From: an uncultured Lachnospiraceae bacterium
Lineage (GTDB): Bacteria > Bacillota > Clostridia > Lachnospirales > Lachnospiraceae
Assembly: GCA_910589075.1 (NCBI GenBank)
Contig: CAJUSK010000017.1
Location: forward strand, 1 to 20,127
Direction of reading: 5' to 3'
DNA length: 20,127 bases
Shown here: positions 7,508 to 14,938 of the stretch, piece by piece
Layout of the letters: every line of letters begins with the position of its first letter
Position numbering within the stretch: position 1 is the first letter of the stretch
Position numbers and translations under genes: made by a program
Notes under the pieces: generated by a model
The model's database searches: none
Told to the model about the DNA's origin: nothing
The model's input: the letters and a program-made list of their open reading frames with translations, nothing else

Positions 7508-8305
7508 TTGACAACAGAAGAACAAAAACACCTGGAGGATTTACAGCGTTTGCGCGGCTTGCGGCCGATAGACGATGATTTTATGCGCTGTCTGTTCAAA
7601 GATAACATTCCTCTGGCTGAATTGGTATTGCGTATCATCACAGGCAAGCAGGATTTGACGATCACCGACTGTCAAACACAGAAAGATATGAGACGACTGG
7701 CCGGGGCGCGGTCGATTTGTCTGGACGCTTATGGAACAGACAGCACAGGCAAAAAATATGATTTGGAAATCCAGCGCGCAGACAAGGGTGCAAATCCTCA
7801 CCGGGCCAGATATCATTCCAGTGTGATGGATGTGGAAAATCTGGATGCCGGGCAGGAGTTTTGCGAACTGCCGGACACCTACACAATTTTCATCGTTGAA
7901 AAGGATTTTTATGGCATAGGTAAACCGGTATATTCGATTGAGCGTATAAACCTTGATACGGGTAAACCGTTTGAAGATGGAGAACATATTCTTTATGTAA
8001 ACGGTGAATATCGGGGAGCTTCCGACATTGGAAAGCTGATGCACGATTTCAACTGTACCGATGCCAATGATATGAACTTTGAACTGATAGCAGAGCGCAC
8101 AAGGTATTTGAAGGAAAATCCGAAAGGAGTGAGCGAGATGTGTAAAGTGATTGAAGATATGCGTACCCAGGAGCGGAGAGAAACCATGACGGAGATTGCA
8201 CTTCGTATGTTGCGTGCTGGGAAATATGCCCTTGAAGAAATCGTCAGCATTTCCGGTCTCTCTCTTGATGAAGTAAAGAGTTTGCAGACAGGGCACAATG
8301 CGTAA
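7508..8305 (+). CDS. Rpn / PD-(D/E)XK nuclease family protein
   Basis: Start set at TTG 7508 (265 residues) because AGGTG ends 6 bases upstream; an ATG at 7478 (275 residues) has no ribosome binding site. It begins MTTEEQKHLEDLQRLRGLRPIDDDFMRCLF, then the PD-(D/E)XK core: Asp in ICLDAYGTD, the E-x-Q pair in YDLEIQRAD, and an Arg/His-rich helix NPHRARYHSSVMD. The C-terminal region has two helices that end in a short helix-turn-helix-like stretch (ALEEIVSISGLSLDEVKSLQ), common in this group. Proteins of this type (PDDEXK_2 family, often labelled transposase) include the E. coli Rpn proteins, DNA endonucleases that stimulate RecA-independent recombination and that can act in phage defence. It stands alone with its own promoter and terminator. 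A nearby transposon end was not seen. Confidence 0.85.
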   Translation: MTTEEQKHLEDLQRLRGLRPIDDDFMRCLFKDNIPLAELVLRIITGKQDLTITDCQTQKDMRRLAGARSICLDAYGTDSTGKKYDLEIQRADKGANPHRARYHSSVMDVENLDAGQEFCELPDTYTIFIVEKDFYGIGKPVYSIERINLDTGKPFEDGEHILYVNGEYRGASDIGKLMHDFNCTDANDMNFELIAERTRYLKENPKGVSEMCKVIEDMRTQERRETMTEIALRMLRAGKYALEEIVSISGLSLDEVKSLQTGHNA

Positions 8306-8319
8306 ATAAAACCTTAACT

Positions 8320-8354
8320 AAAGCCGGAAACCTATGAACAGGCCCCCGGCTTTT
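8320..8354. terminator. Hairpin terminator between convergent Rpn-family and peptidase genes
   Basis: Arms AAAGCCGG (8320-8327) and CCGGCTTT (8346-8353), 8 perfect pairs, 18-base loop, followed by T on the plus strand. It sits 14 bases after the Rpn stop and 33 bases beyond the peptidase stop, so it can serve both, better on the plus strand. Confidence 0.7.
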
Positions 8355-8386
8355 GCTATGTCAAATCAGCCCTGGCCGGCTCTGCC

Positions 8387-9082
8387 CTATTGTCTGCTGA
8401 AATAAACTGCCCGCATAGAATAGACCCGATTTCGGAATATTCCCAGGGAAACCGGCTCTTCTGTTTCTGACATAGGATCCATACAGAGATAACCGTTCTC
8501 ATCCGATCCCACAAGGAGCACCCAATGCCAGGCGCCCACACCGTTTACACGTACTTTCACCACCGGAAATATCCCCTGTTGCAGCAGAGCGTCAATCTCT
8601 TCTGCCTTTACTTTGTCTGCCACAATACATTCTGTATCCGGCAGGACAGAGGAAATATTTCCCCATATGACCGCACCGCTGTCCGTATAAACGCCGCCTT
8701 CGGAAAATGCTGCGTTTAACTCTCCTGCTGTCATGGAAAAACCGGCCCCCGGCGCATCCGGCTGCATGGCGGGCCAATCGCCTTCCGTTTCCAGGGTCGA
8801 TTTTTCTGCCAATGCCTCTGACTGCATCATAAGCCCGGACGCCAGAGAACAGACAAGACAACCGGATGATCGCATCGTATCCCTGGCGTCCCCCAGATGA
8901 TCTTCGGCCCATTCCGGATCCTGCTGGCAAAAATACACCACCTGCCCCGGTTCTGTTTCACACAGCGGATACAGTTCCACACTTTTCCCCATTCTGTTAT
9001 GCCGTATATACACCGCCAATAGAAGCAGCAAGCCTGCCACTGCAAGACAACGGATGCCATTGTTTCTTACTCTTGCATTCAT
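8387..9082 (-). CDS. Membrane-anchored C39-like (papain-fold) cysteine peptidase
   Basis: Start at ATG 9082 (231 residues) is preferred to ATG 9088, since the AGGGGAG site is then about 7 bases away. An N-terminal hydrophobic helix (CLAVAGLLLLLAVYI, about 12-26) after a positive start predicts a signal anchor with the rest outside the cell. The catalytic domain shows the C39_2-type pattern: QQDPEW (Gln54 in the oxyanion position), Cys75 in RSSGCLVCSLAS, His186 in GAWHWVLLVG, and Asp202 in LCMDPMS. Such domains cleave peptides or act as amidases/bacteriocin-leader-type proteases; the substrate is unknown. It is the last gene of the minus-strand run, but 212 bases separate it from the Nudix gene, and a weak hairpin near 9181-9205 with a later T run (9166-9161) may end the upstream transcript, so membership in that operon is uncertain. 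Confidence 0.78.
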   Translation of the reverse strand: MNARVRNNGIRCLAVAGLLLLLAVYIRHNRMGKSVELYPLCETEPGQVVYFCQQDPEWAEDHLGDARDTMRSSGCLVCSLASGLMMQSEALAEKSTLETEGDWPAMQPDAPGAGFSMTAGELNAAFSEGGVYTDSGAVIWGNISSVLPDTECIVADKVKAEEIDALLQQGIFPVVKVRVNGVGAWHWVLLVGSDENGYLCMDPMSETEEPVSLGIFRNRVYSMRAVYFSRQ

Positions 9083-9294
9083 ACCCATTCTCCCCTTTAT
9101 TGTTCACAAAAAAGCTAATACAACACTGCCATCTGCTCATACTCATAGTCCGGTTTACAATCTAAAAAACAATTAGAACCTCTTTCCTTCTTCCCCCAGG
9201 AAAGACAGATATCTTGGATAAAAAGCAAGCGATATACCTCCCCGTATCCTCATTGGACCATTCATTGATCATATCTTTTTTCTTCCCGGACTGT
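9083..9294 (-). other. Gap between Nudix regulator and peptidase genes; weak possible terminator
   Basis: Minus strand: a 7-pair hairpin (9205-9199 with 9187-9181) followed, 14 bases later, by six T (9166-9161). The spacing to the T run is poor for an intrinsic terminator. No convincing promoter for the peptidase gene was found. Confidence 0.3.
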
Positions 9295-10260
9295 TCAGGG
9301 CTGTCTGGAAAGTCCGCCACCGTCAGCATCATAAAAAGCATGCAGGTTCCTCCGGAATAGTCTGGCCGGCCTGTGTCCCGCCCCTTCCACGATATGTTCT
9401 GTCTCCGTCACAAAATCGGAAATTTTCCTTCTGAAGTTTGCCGTTAACAGGGTACGCCCCAGTACCGCCTCATATGCCTTCTGCAGCTCGGACAGGGTAA
9501 ACTCTTCCGGCATCAGATCAAAAACCATCTTTCCGCCCCGCTCCACCTGACCCTGCAGATGCAGGAAGGCCCGTAGTATGATTATGGCATGGTCAAAGGC
9601 AAGGCCTCCCGGCTCCACAATCTCATAGGTTGTCTTTTCATGATACCCGACAAACTGCTTCCTTTCTTTGACTTGTGCGGTCAATTTCAATGCATCCCGC
9701 TCCCGGCATATGAGCTTCATCGTATACATACTGCTGATCTCTGCGGACTGTGCTTCCACACGCCGTTCCTGCTCCTGCCGCTCTACCTGTATGCAAAACC
9801 ACTGCGCCTCCCAGGCATCCGAACCTCCCCGGATCTGATATTTTTCTCCGTCTATCAGTGTCAGAAATGCATGGGAGATAATCCAGCCCCTGGGATCACG
9901 CCCGGTTTCGCTGAAAATGTCAAAGGGTTGCAAATAGGCGTCCTTGACGCCGGTTTCTTCGTACAATTCACGATAGGCAGTCTCCTTTGTGCTCTCTTCC
10001 CTCCGGCCAAATCCGCCCGGCAGCGCCCAGCAATCCCGACAGGGAAACGAAGCTCTCCGGATCAGCAGCAGTTTCAGCCCTTTCTCCGGGTCCTTCCGGT
10101 AATCCGCCTTTCTGACGGTTCCATTCCCCTCTGTATGGGAAGCCAGTCCCATAATGGAAAAAACCGCCATATCAGCGGCAACTGACGGTCTGTCATATTG
10201 ATTGATATCATATGTATCCAACCATGCTTTTTCTTCTGCCGATATTCCGGATTTTCCCAT
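9295..10260 (-). CDS. NrtR-type Nudix domain / winged-helix regulator
   Basis: Start at ATG 10260 (321 residues) because AGGGGGAG lies 5 bases upstream; an ATG at 10308 has no such site. Residues 25-170 form a Nudix domain with a complete Nudix box at 83-105 (G-x5-E-x7-RELYEETGV), so hydrolase activity is possible. The C-terminal third carries the signature of the NrtR winged helix: LAFDHAIIILRAFLHLQGQ, then LMPEEFTLSELQKAYEAVLGRTLL, NFRRKI and HRPARLFRRN. In studied NrtR proteins the Nudix domain binds ADP-ribose and releases DNA upstream of NAD synthesis or salvage genes. Between the two domains an extra segment of about 50 residues (RQEQERRVEAQ...) is present. It lies 148 bases after the kinase gene, in an operon headed by a nicotinamidase-like gene whose promoter has palindromic operators; autoregulation is the natural inference. 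Confidence 0.85.
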   Translation of the reverse strand: MGKSGISAEEKAWLDTYDINQYDRPSVAADMAVFSIMGLASHTEGNGTVRKADYRKDPEKGLKLLLIRRASFPCRDCWALPGGFGRREESTKETAYRELYEETGVKDAYLQPFDIFSETGRDPRGWIISHAFLTLIDGEKYQIRGGSDAWEAQWFCIQVERQEQERRVEAQSAEISSMYTMKLICRERDALKLTAQVKERKQFVGYHEKTTYEIVEPGGLAFDHAIIILRAFLHLQGQVERGGKMVFDLMPEEFTLSELQKAYEAVLGRTLLTANFRRKISDFVTETEHIVEGAGHRPARLFRRNLHAFYDADGGGLSRQP

Positions 10261-10408
10261 ATCCGCTCCCCCTTTTATCAATGCTTCCTTCAGGATACCT
10301 GTTTTCATCTTAACACAAATGACCGGAATAATCCATGGCTTTTCCCTGACACCGCCCTGTCATCATTTTGATACAGCACATACAGGAAGCTGTTGCCCGG
10401 CGCAATCC

Positions 10409-12106
10409 TCATGGCTTCAACATATAAATATTTTCATCATTCACAATCATAAATTCGTTGTTCCCCCTGATCAGGCGGCTGTCCGGTGTCACCACATCAC
10501 ACGCAAAATCCCGATAAGCCTGTTTTTCAAAGGAAAATCCCCGGATGTATCCGTCCATGGGAATATATAAAGTATACGCCCACAGGCAGAGATTGGCAGG
10601 ATCGCCTTCATACCGGAGCTTGTCTGTGTCAAACAAAAGGCCATTTTGCAGTACCAGAGTCCGAAAGGAACCGTCTCCCCCTTCCAGCACTGCCAGCCAC
10701 CCGCCGCTCTCCGGATCCCGGCGTATGCCATACGCCTGAATTACGTCATCGTATAAAAGTTCTGTGTTTCTGCCGTCGCAGTTGATAATCAGCCGCCCCT
10801 GGTATCTGTTTATCAGACAAAAATGTCCTGCTTCCACCGCAAAATATGTTTCATAACCACATTTAGCCAGTTCTGTTTTCCCGTTTCCCTGCTCTGTCAC
10901 CGTCAGTTTACAGAATCTATTTCCGCCAGTCATATAATAGATATGATTTTCATCCGTATAAACCGGGCTGCGGAGCTTTTTTCCGATCTGGCATATCTTT
11001 CCCCTGACCTCAAAATAAAAACTGTCCTGTTTTGATAAAAGGGCAGAGCCATCTTTCAGAAAAGTATACTGTACGCCTTCCTGACGGGGCTGTCGTTCCC
11101 CGGTTCGTATATCGACAATCTCACCACGTTTGTCCAGATAACAACACTCATTTAAGACCAACGCCACATCTTCCGGATACAACACGGCAGTCAGGTGCAG
11201 GCCTCTGACCGTTTCCCGTCTGTGAGGCCTCATAACCAGAGCAGCGTCACCGTTACACAGAGGGCAGCAGTCAAATCTGCCATCATAATATTCGCCATCC
11301 GTCTCACAGTATTTCAGACAGCCATACATTTCCTCCAATTCCTGTCCCAATGTGCGGCTCCTGTTCTCAAATATAGCTTTCAGCGCTGTGACCAGCGCCG
11401 GACTGAGATGTTTCCAGGACCGGATTGTCCGGGGAATCTTAACCGCCGGATTGTCTATTACACAGATTCCCCGTTTCATACGTTCCGGAATATTCATATC
11501 CGGCTCCATCGTACCACCGTGAGGGTGTATGCGGGTAAGCAGACGCCAGATCAGAATGCTCATGGCATACAAATCCGTACTTTCCGAAAAACGGTTTCCC
11601 TGCATCAGAGGATCCCGGTATACATCCATCACAACCCCGCAGTTCTCCCCACCCACACTCCAGCTGTCGCAATCAATCAAGTATATATTTCCCTTCTTGT
11701 CGAACAGAACATTTCTGTCATTCAGATCGCCCACATACACCCCTGCCCGGTGAACTGCCTGTAAAACCTGCCGCATACGGACAAGAATCCCCAATATATC
11801 CCTGGTGGAAATTTGATTTGCCTTCACATATTTCCCATTGGCCAGCATTCTGATTTCATCTCCGGAAACCTTTTCCATCAGATAGCCGATAAATCTGCCC
11901 TGACTGTCACATACCGTCTCCAGAGGTCTGATTACTTCCGGCGGAAGAGTTTTTTTCAGCAGCAGTTTCACCTTTTTTTCTTTTGTCTGCAAATCTGTAC
12001 CATCTTTAAACAGTTTCAATATCTTTCCCTGATATTCATAAATAACCCCTTCTCCGCCTTCCGTAATTCGCACAAGACGATTTCTGTTCCAGATACCCAG
12101 CCTCAT
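10409..12106 (-). CDS. Ser/Thr protein kinase with zinc knuckle and long C-terminal sensor-like region (TerY-P type)
   Basis: Start at ATG 12106 (565 residues): GGAGGTG ends 6 bases upstream. Earlier in-frame ATGs (from 12166) lie inside tandem repeats. Kinase domain about 10-260: glycine loop TEGGEGVIYEY, Lys31 in ILKLFK, catalytic loop VGDLNDRN with Asp127 and Asn132 (Gly-Asp replacing the usual Arg-Asp), and metal Asp145 in IDCDSW where DFG is expected. Then a Cys-rich knuckle, CLKYCETDGEYYDGRFDCCPLCNGD, about residues 275-300. The remaining ~260 residues are rich in short beta-strand repeats (ENHIYYMTGGNRFCKL, AGHFCLINRYQGRLIINC, NNEFMIVNDENIYMLKP) and could fold as a propeller. Kinase plus zinc ribbon beside VWA and PP2C genes is the TerY-P arrangement. 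No transmembrane segment is seen, so it is cytoplasmic. What it phosphorylates is unknown; the VWA protein is a candidate. Confidence 0.87.
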   Translation of the reverse strand: MRLGIWNRNRLVRITEGGEGVIYEYQGKILKLFKDGTDLQTKEKKVKLLLKKTLPPEVIRPLETVCDSQGRFIGYLMEKVSGDEIRMLANGKYVKANQISTRDILGILVRMRQVLQAVHRAGVYVGDLNDRNVLFDKKGNIYLIDCDSWSVGGENCGVVMDVYRDPLMQGNRFSESTDLYAMSILIWRLLTRIHPHGGTMEPDMNIPERMKRGICVIDNPAVKIPRTIRSWKHLSPALVTALKAIFENRSRTLGQELEEMYGCLKYCETDGEYYDGRFDCCPLCNGDAALVMRPHRRETVRGLHLTAVLYPEDVALVLNECCYLDKRGEIVDIRTGERQPRQEGVQYTFLKDGSALLSKQDSFYFEVRGKICQIGKKLRSPVYTDENHIYYMTGGNRFCKLTVTEQGNGKTELAKCGYETYFAVEAGHFCLINRYQGRLIINCDGRNTELLYDDVIQAYGIRRDPESGGWLAVLEGGDGSFRTLVLQNGLLFDTDKLRYEGDPANLCLWAYTLYIPMDGYIRGFSFEKQAYRDFACDVVTPDSRLIRGNNEFMIVNDENIYMLKP

Positions 12107-12111
12107 ACCAG

Positions 12112-12290
12112 ACACCTCCTTCATTGCACAAGACTTCCTTTCATACCTGCGCCCTTCATTACACAAACTCTTACATATCTGCGCCCTTCATTACACAAAC
12201 TCCCACATATCTGCGCCCTTCATTGCAAAAAATCGCCCCATACCTGTACCCTTAATCCCACAAGACGCATCTCCATATCTGTACTTTTTC
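12112..12290 (-). repeat. Tandem 32-35 bp repeats made of degenerate copies of the kinase ribosome-binding-site/start segment
   Basis: The phrase CTGCGCCCTTCATT occurs at 12147, 12179 and 12211 (period 32), with diverged copies at 12244 and 12279, and TTCATT at 12120, 12155, 12187 and 12219. Read on the minus strand each unit is ATGAAGGGCGCAG(A/G)TATG, closely like the true initiation segment ATGAAGGAGGTG...GGTATG of the kinase. The unit is not a multiple of three, so the copies are out of frame with one another. The rest of the 12107-12326 gap holds nothing else recognisable. Confidence 0.75.
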
Positions 12291-12326
12291 TTCGATGAAT
12301 CCAGACCATACAGATCTGTCCGGATA

Positions 12327-12956
12327 CTACAGGACAATGGTAATATCATCCTGAAACAGGGTCTGGTGTTTATTGATCATCCGCTTTAACCATACCTCCC
12401 TGCCATGTTGCAGGCCACTCATAAAAGCCGTTTCCACCTCCGCAGCCTTCCCTGCAAATCGCAGGCCATCAGAAGCAATCCCGACTTTTCTGTACAGACT
12501 TTTTGGAAAAATACGTGTTTCAAAGTCTACGCCGTCTTTGTAATACGACAGACTGTCCCGGTCAATATAGCGATAGGCAAAATATTTCGGATATTTTCCG
12601 TCGCTCAACTCTTCGGTCTGAAGACTTCCGTCTGCCAGCACCTTCAAAATATATCCGTCTCCGCAATAGGATACGATAAACGCCGCTTCTGTTTCCTGCA
12701 CCATCAGAATTGTAAAACAGAGATACTGATGGATAGATGCGGGCGTCTGCCCGAAAATCCCCAACAGTATATCAAAAGCCTCCTGCACATCCATCCCCTC
12801 TGCCAGCAGATGACAAAAGGCTTTTGCACCCACTTCGGAATGCATGCCTTCCGAGCATCCGTCGCAGACAACTTTCAATCCCTTTTTCTCGAATCCGTAA
12901 TCCTGACAATTTCTTCCATATTCCAGATGCTGCCATCCGATTTTATTGATTACCAT
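12327..12956 (-). CDS. PP2C-like protein phosphatase of the TerY-P triad
   Basis: Start at ATG 12956 (209 residues), because GGAGGTG lies 6 bases upstream; the frame stays open to ATG 13064 (245 residues) through three 12-residue repeats. PP2C landmarks: the acidic NCQDYGF near the start, VVCDGCSEG (DG motif, metal site), the glycine-rich IVSYCGDGYIL strand, IASDGL and the closing QDDITIVL with paired Asp. These are the metal-binding aspartates of the manganese/magnesium-dependent PP2C fold. It is short for the family but typical of the phosphatases found in VWA-PP2C-kinase triads. It presumably removes phosphate added by the neighbouring kinase. The gene follows the VWA gene on the same strand; the kinase gene begins 220 bases later. 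No membrane segment. Confidence 0.85.
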   Translation of the reverse strand: MVINKIGWQHLEYGRNCQDYGFEKKGLKVVCDGCSEGMHSEVGAKAFCHLLAEGMDVQEAFDILLGIFGQTPASIHQYLCFTILMVQETEAAFIVSYCGDGYILKVLADGSLQTEELSDGKYPKYFAYRYIDRDSLSYYKDGVDFETRIFPKSLYRKVGIASDGLRFAGKAAEVETAFMSGLQHGREVWLKRMINKHQTLFQDDITIVL

Positions 12957-13064
12957 ACCCATCACCTCCCTCTCTGACTTCCCCATTGCCATACCCATCG
13001 CCTCCATCCCCGGCTCCTCGATTGCCATTCCCATCGCCTCCGTCCCCGGCTCCTCGATTGCCAT
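12957..13064 (-). repeat. Three in-frame 36 bp repeats upstream of (or as N-terminus of) the phosphatase
   Basis: Minus-strand units at 13064-13029, 13028-12993 and 12992-12957 each begin ATGGCAAT and end in GAGG(C/T)GATGGG(A/T). The first two differ at only two positions; the third is diverged. Each ends with a Shine-Dalgarno-like GGAGG(C/T)G placed before the next ATG, so the array offers up to four in-frame starts. Translated, the units read MAIEEPGTEAMG, MAIEEPGMEAMG and MAMGKSEREVMG. Confidence 0.85.
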
Positions 13065-13122
13065 TCCCTGCTTCCCGATTCTACTGAAACAAAGCGTTCC
13101 AGAAACATTTTAGGCCGACTTT

Positions 13123-13815
13123 CTACACCACGAAAAAATCATCCTGACGGGAAAGCACACTTCTGGAATGTTCAATGACCGATCTGGAAAGACAGTTAAA
13201 AGCCCTTCTCAGTTCGGTTGCGGAACTGCTCACATCCAGGATATTGCGAAATCCCAAATCGCCGGCCGTTTTTGACGCTTCTCCTCCAAAACTCACAAAC
13301 GCTGTTACAATTTCTTCCCCGTTCAGATAGGCCACCGACCTTGCAGCCCCGGAAAAATCATTGCCTATCGTATTCTCTCCGTCGCTGAATATGGCAAATA
13401 CCGCTTTTACCCGCATACCTTCATTTTTCAGGAAATCCCGGTACTCTTTCAACTTTCTGCATCCCTCCTGTATCACATCATACAGCGCCGTACAGCCGCC
13501 GGTTGTGTAGTTTGTATCAAATTCCTGTATTTTTCTGTAACCGCCAACGGAAATATCTCCGGAAAAATCCGCCCGTGCCACCAGTATTTCATCTGCTTCC
13601 CCCGATGCCCCAAGGGCATCCCGGAAATCTTCCAGCGCTTTTTTCATGTCTGCTTCAAACCGCCACATGGAACTGGATCTGTCGATTCCCACGAAAATCA
13701 GATTCACATTCTCACTGTCGATTTCTTCAACAGAGGTATTGATCATCTCTGTCTGATCCAGACCGTCTATCCATATCTCTGTATCTGTTCTGTGCTGTAA
13801 CATCCTCTCTGCCAT
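13123..13815 (-). CDS. von Willebrand factor A domain protein, TerY-like
   Basis: Start at ATG 13815 (230 residues): GGGAGA ends 6 bases upstream, whereas the in-frame ATG at 13848 lacks a site. The VWA domain (about 35-215) has an intact metal-ion-dependent adhesion site: Asp45-x-Ser-x-Ser in VGIDRSSSMW, the Thr in TTGGCTALYDVI, and the Asp in FSDGEN. TerY-type VWA proteins are cytoplasmic (no signal peptide or membrane helix is present here) and are encoded with a PP2C phosphatase and a kinase; they are thought to act as metal-dependent scaffolds. It lies between the nicotinamidase-like gene (122 bases before) and the phosphatase array (58 bases after), all on the minus strand. The Ser/Thr-rich C-terminus (SRSVIEHSRSVLSRQDDFFVV) could hold phosphorylation sites; that is inference. 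Confidence 0.87.
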   Translation of the reverse strand: MAERMLQHRTDTEIWIDGLDQTEMINTSVEEIDSENVNLIFVGIDRSSSMWRFEADMKKALEDFRDALGASGEADEILVARADFSGDISVGGYRKIQEFDTNYTTGGCTALYDVIQEGCRKLKEYRDFLKNEGMRVKAVFAIFSDGENTIGNDFSGAARSVAYLNGEEIVTAFVSFGGEASKTAGDLGFRNILDVSSSATELRRAFNCLSRSVIEHSRSVLSRQDDFFVV

Positions 13816-13937
13816 TGCAATCTCCCTTCTTTTCCCTCTGGTTATCATCGTTTCACCACATCGTATCCGGATGGTTCCCGTGGGACATGGCCTGCTCTGT
13901 CAACCGTGTGATCATACATCCGCTGCCTTCTCCACAC

Positions 13938-14858
13938 TTATGGATTCCCCTGCAGAAACCCATCTGTACTTTTTACAAGATTCACCGAATAAGTTTTTCT
14001 GAAATCCTCAAAAGCCTGATCCGTTCCATCCTCAAAACCCGGAATAGACGACATACAATCTTCCAGAATATACACTTTTCCTGTAATTTCAGGCCGTTTC
14101 CTGTAATGCTGTAAAATCTGCCGGATAGATTCCAGTACACAGTGAGACTTTGCTTCACCTGCAATCACAATTTTGTCGTATTGTTCCAACCGGTTCAGCG
14201 CTTCCAGATTGATATAATTGTTTGCGTCATACTCCGGCCGGTAAATCCCGTACATTTCACTCAGAGGATCCGTTCCCTTCACCATACGCATGGTAACAGC
14301 CTTTTTCGCTACTGAGTGGAAATACACCATATTGGCAAACTGGTTCTCCAATGCCGCGCCAAAAGTTCCCTGGAGGCAATGGTAAGGCCATACGATCAGT
14401 GTTTTCCTGCCCTCCTGTTCCAGATGCTCCACATAATCCCGTGATGCCACAGGACTGATAATGGCTCTGTACCGTCCGCAGTCCAGATCGTTACGCGTAA
14501 TTGGCGTACCGGGGGCCGGATGACGGCCCGCTTCATCAATCCACCAGCACGGGTGGAAGATCTGATGGGGTGTATGTGTATCCAGGGATACGGCAATATT
14601 GGAAATCCGGTCCATATTCTCATACAAAAATCCGGTCATCCGCTCCACATCCCCATGCGCGCCCGGAACCCCCAACGCCCCCTGTTCCATGAAGTCCTGC
14701 TGTACATCAATCCCCAGAAACAACACTCGTTCTTTGTTTTGGACAGATGGTGTCAGATTTTCTTCATCTGCCTTTCTCAATATGTCATGAAGCAGAAAAG
14801 GATTTTCCCGTGCACCGATACTGTTTACGTTTACGATTTCATGATAGGCTGTTTTCAT
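13938..14858 (-). CDS. Nicotinamidase-like cysteine hydrolase, first gene of the TerY-P operon
   Basis: 306 residues, about 100 more than a standard PncA. Ordered active-site pieces are present: Asp51 (FLGIDVQQDF), the metal-binding DTH region (Asp93, His95 in SLDTHTPHQIFHPCWW), WPYHCLQGTFGAALE, Lys194 (MVKGTDP) and the nucleophile Cys240 (AGEAKSHCVLES). Asp-Lys-Cys is the catalytic triad of the isochorismatase/nicotinamidase family; the metal motif and the WPxHC motif favour nicotinamide to nicotinate over isochorismate. Residues 1-42 are an N-terminal extension, and insertions around 105-145 and 175-190 account for the rest. AGGAGG lies 7 bases before the ATG. It is the first gene after a strong promoter with palindromic operators. 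With an NrtR-like regulator in the same operon, a role in NAD turnover is likely but the true substrate is not shown. Confidence 0.82.
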   Translation of the reverse strand: MKTAYHEIVNVNSIGARENPFLLHDILRKADEENLTPSVQNKERVLFLGIDVQQDFMEQGALGVPGAHGDVERMTGFLYENMDRISNIAVSLDTHTPHQIFHPCWWIDEAGRHPAPGTPITRNDLDCGRYRAIISPVASRDYVEHLEQEGRKTLIVWPYHCLQGTFGAALENQFANMVYFHSVAKKAVTMRMVKGTDPLSEMYGIYRPEYDANNYINLEALNRLEQYDKIVIAGEAKSHCVLESIRQILQHYRKRPEITGKVYILEDCMSSIPGFEDGTDQAFEDFRKTYSVNLVKSTDGFLQGNP

Positions 14859-14887
14859 AGCTGTTCCTCCTTTTCTTATTATTAAAT

Positions 14888-14898
14888 TGATAATATCA
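14888..14898. promoter_or_regulatory. Operator copy 1 (downstream of start point)
   Basis: TGATAATATCA, a palindrome with 5-base arms around one central base, centred 26 bases from copy 2. It would lie about 15-25 bases into the transcript, a roadblock position. Confidence 0.65.
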
Positions 14899-14913
14899 TT
14901 AGGGTTGAATTTA

Positions 14914-14924
14914 TGATACTATCA
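14914..14924. promoter_or_regulatory. Operator copy 2 (over the -10 box)
   Basis: TGATACTATCA, same consensus TGATANTATCA; flanking bases extend it to the 13-base palindrome ATGATACTATCAT. It overlaps the -10 TATCAT. Confidence 0.68.
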
Positions 14925-14927
14925 TAT

Positions 14928-14938
14928 TGATAATATGT
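14928..14938. promoter_or_regulatory. Operator copy 3, degenerate (over the -35 box)
   Basis: TGATAATATGT keeps 9 of 11 bases of the consensus and overlaps the -35 TTGACA; its neighbourhood also reads as CATATT-GAT-AATATG. Centre 14 bases from copy 2. Confidence 0.5.

Noticed and set aside
12112..12290. Possible CRISPR array
   Set aside because: The units are contiguous degenerate tandem repeats without unique spacers and without cas genes; they resemble the adjacent gene start.
13816..13937. Internal promoter before the VWA gene (TTGACA near 13897)
   Set aside because: A perfect -35 string exists on the minus strand but no acceptable -10 at 16-18 bases.
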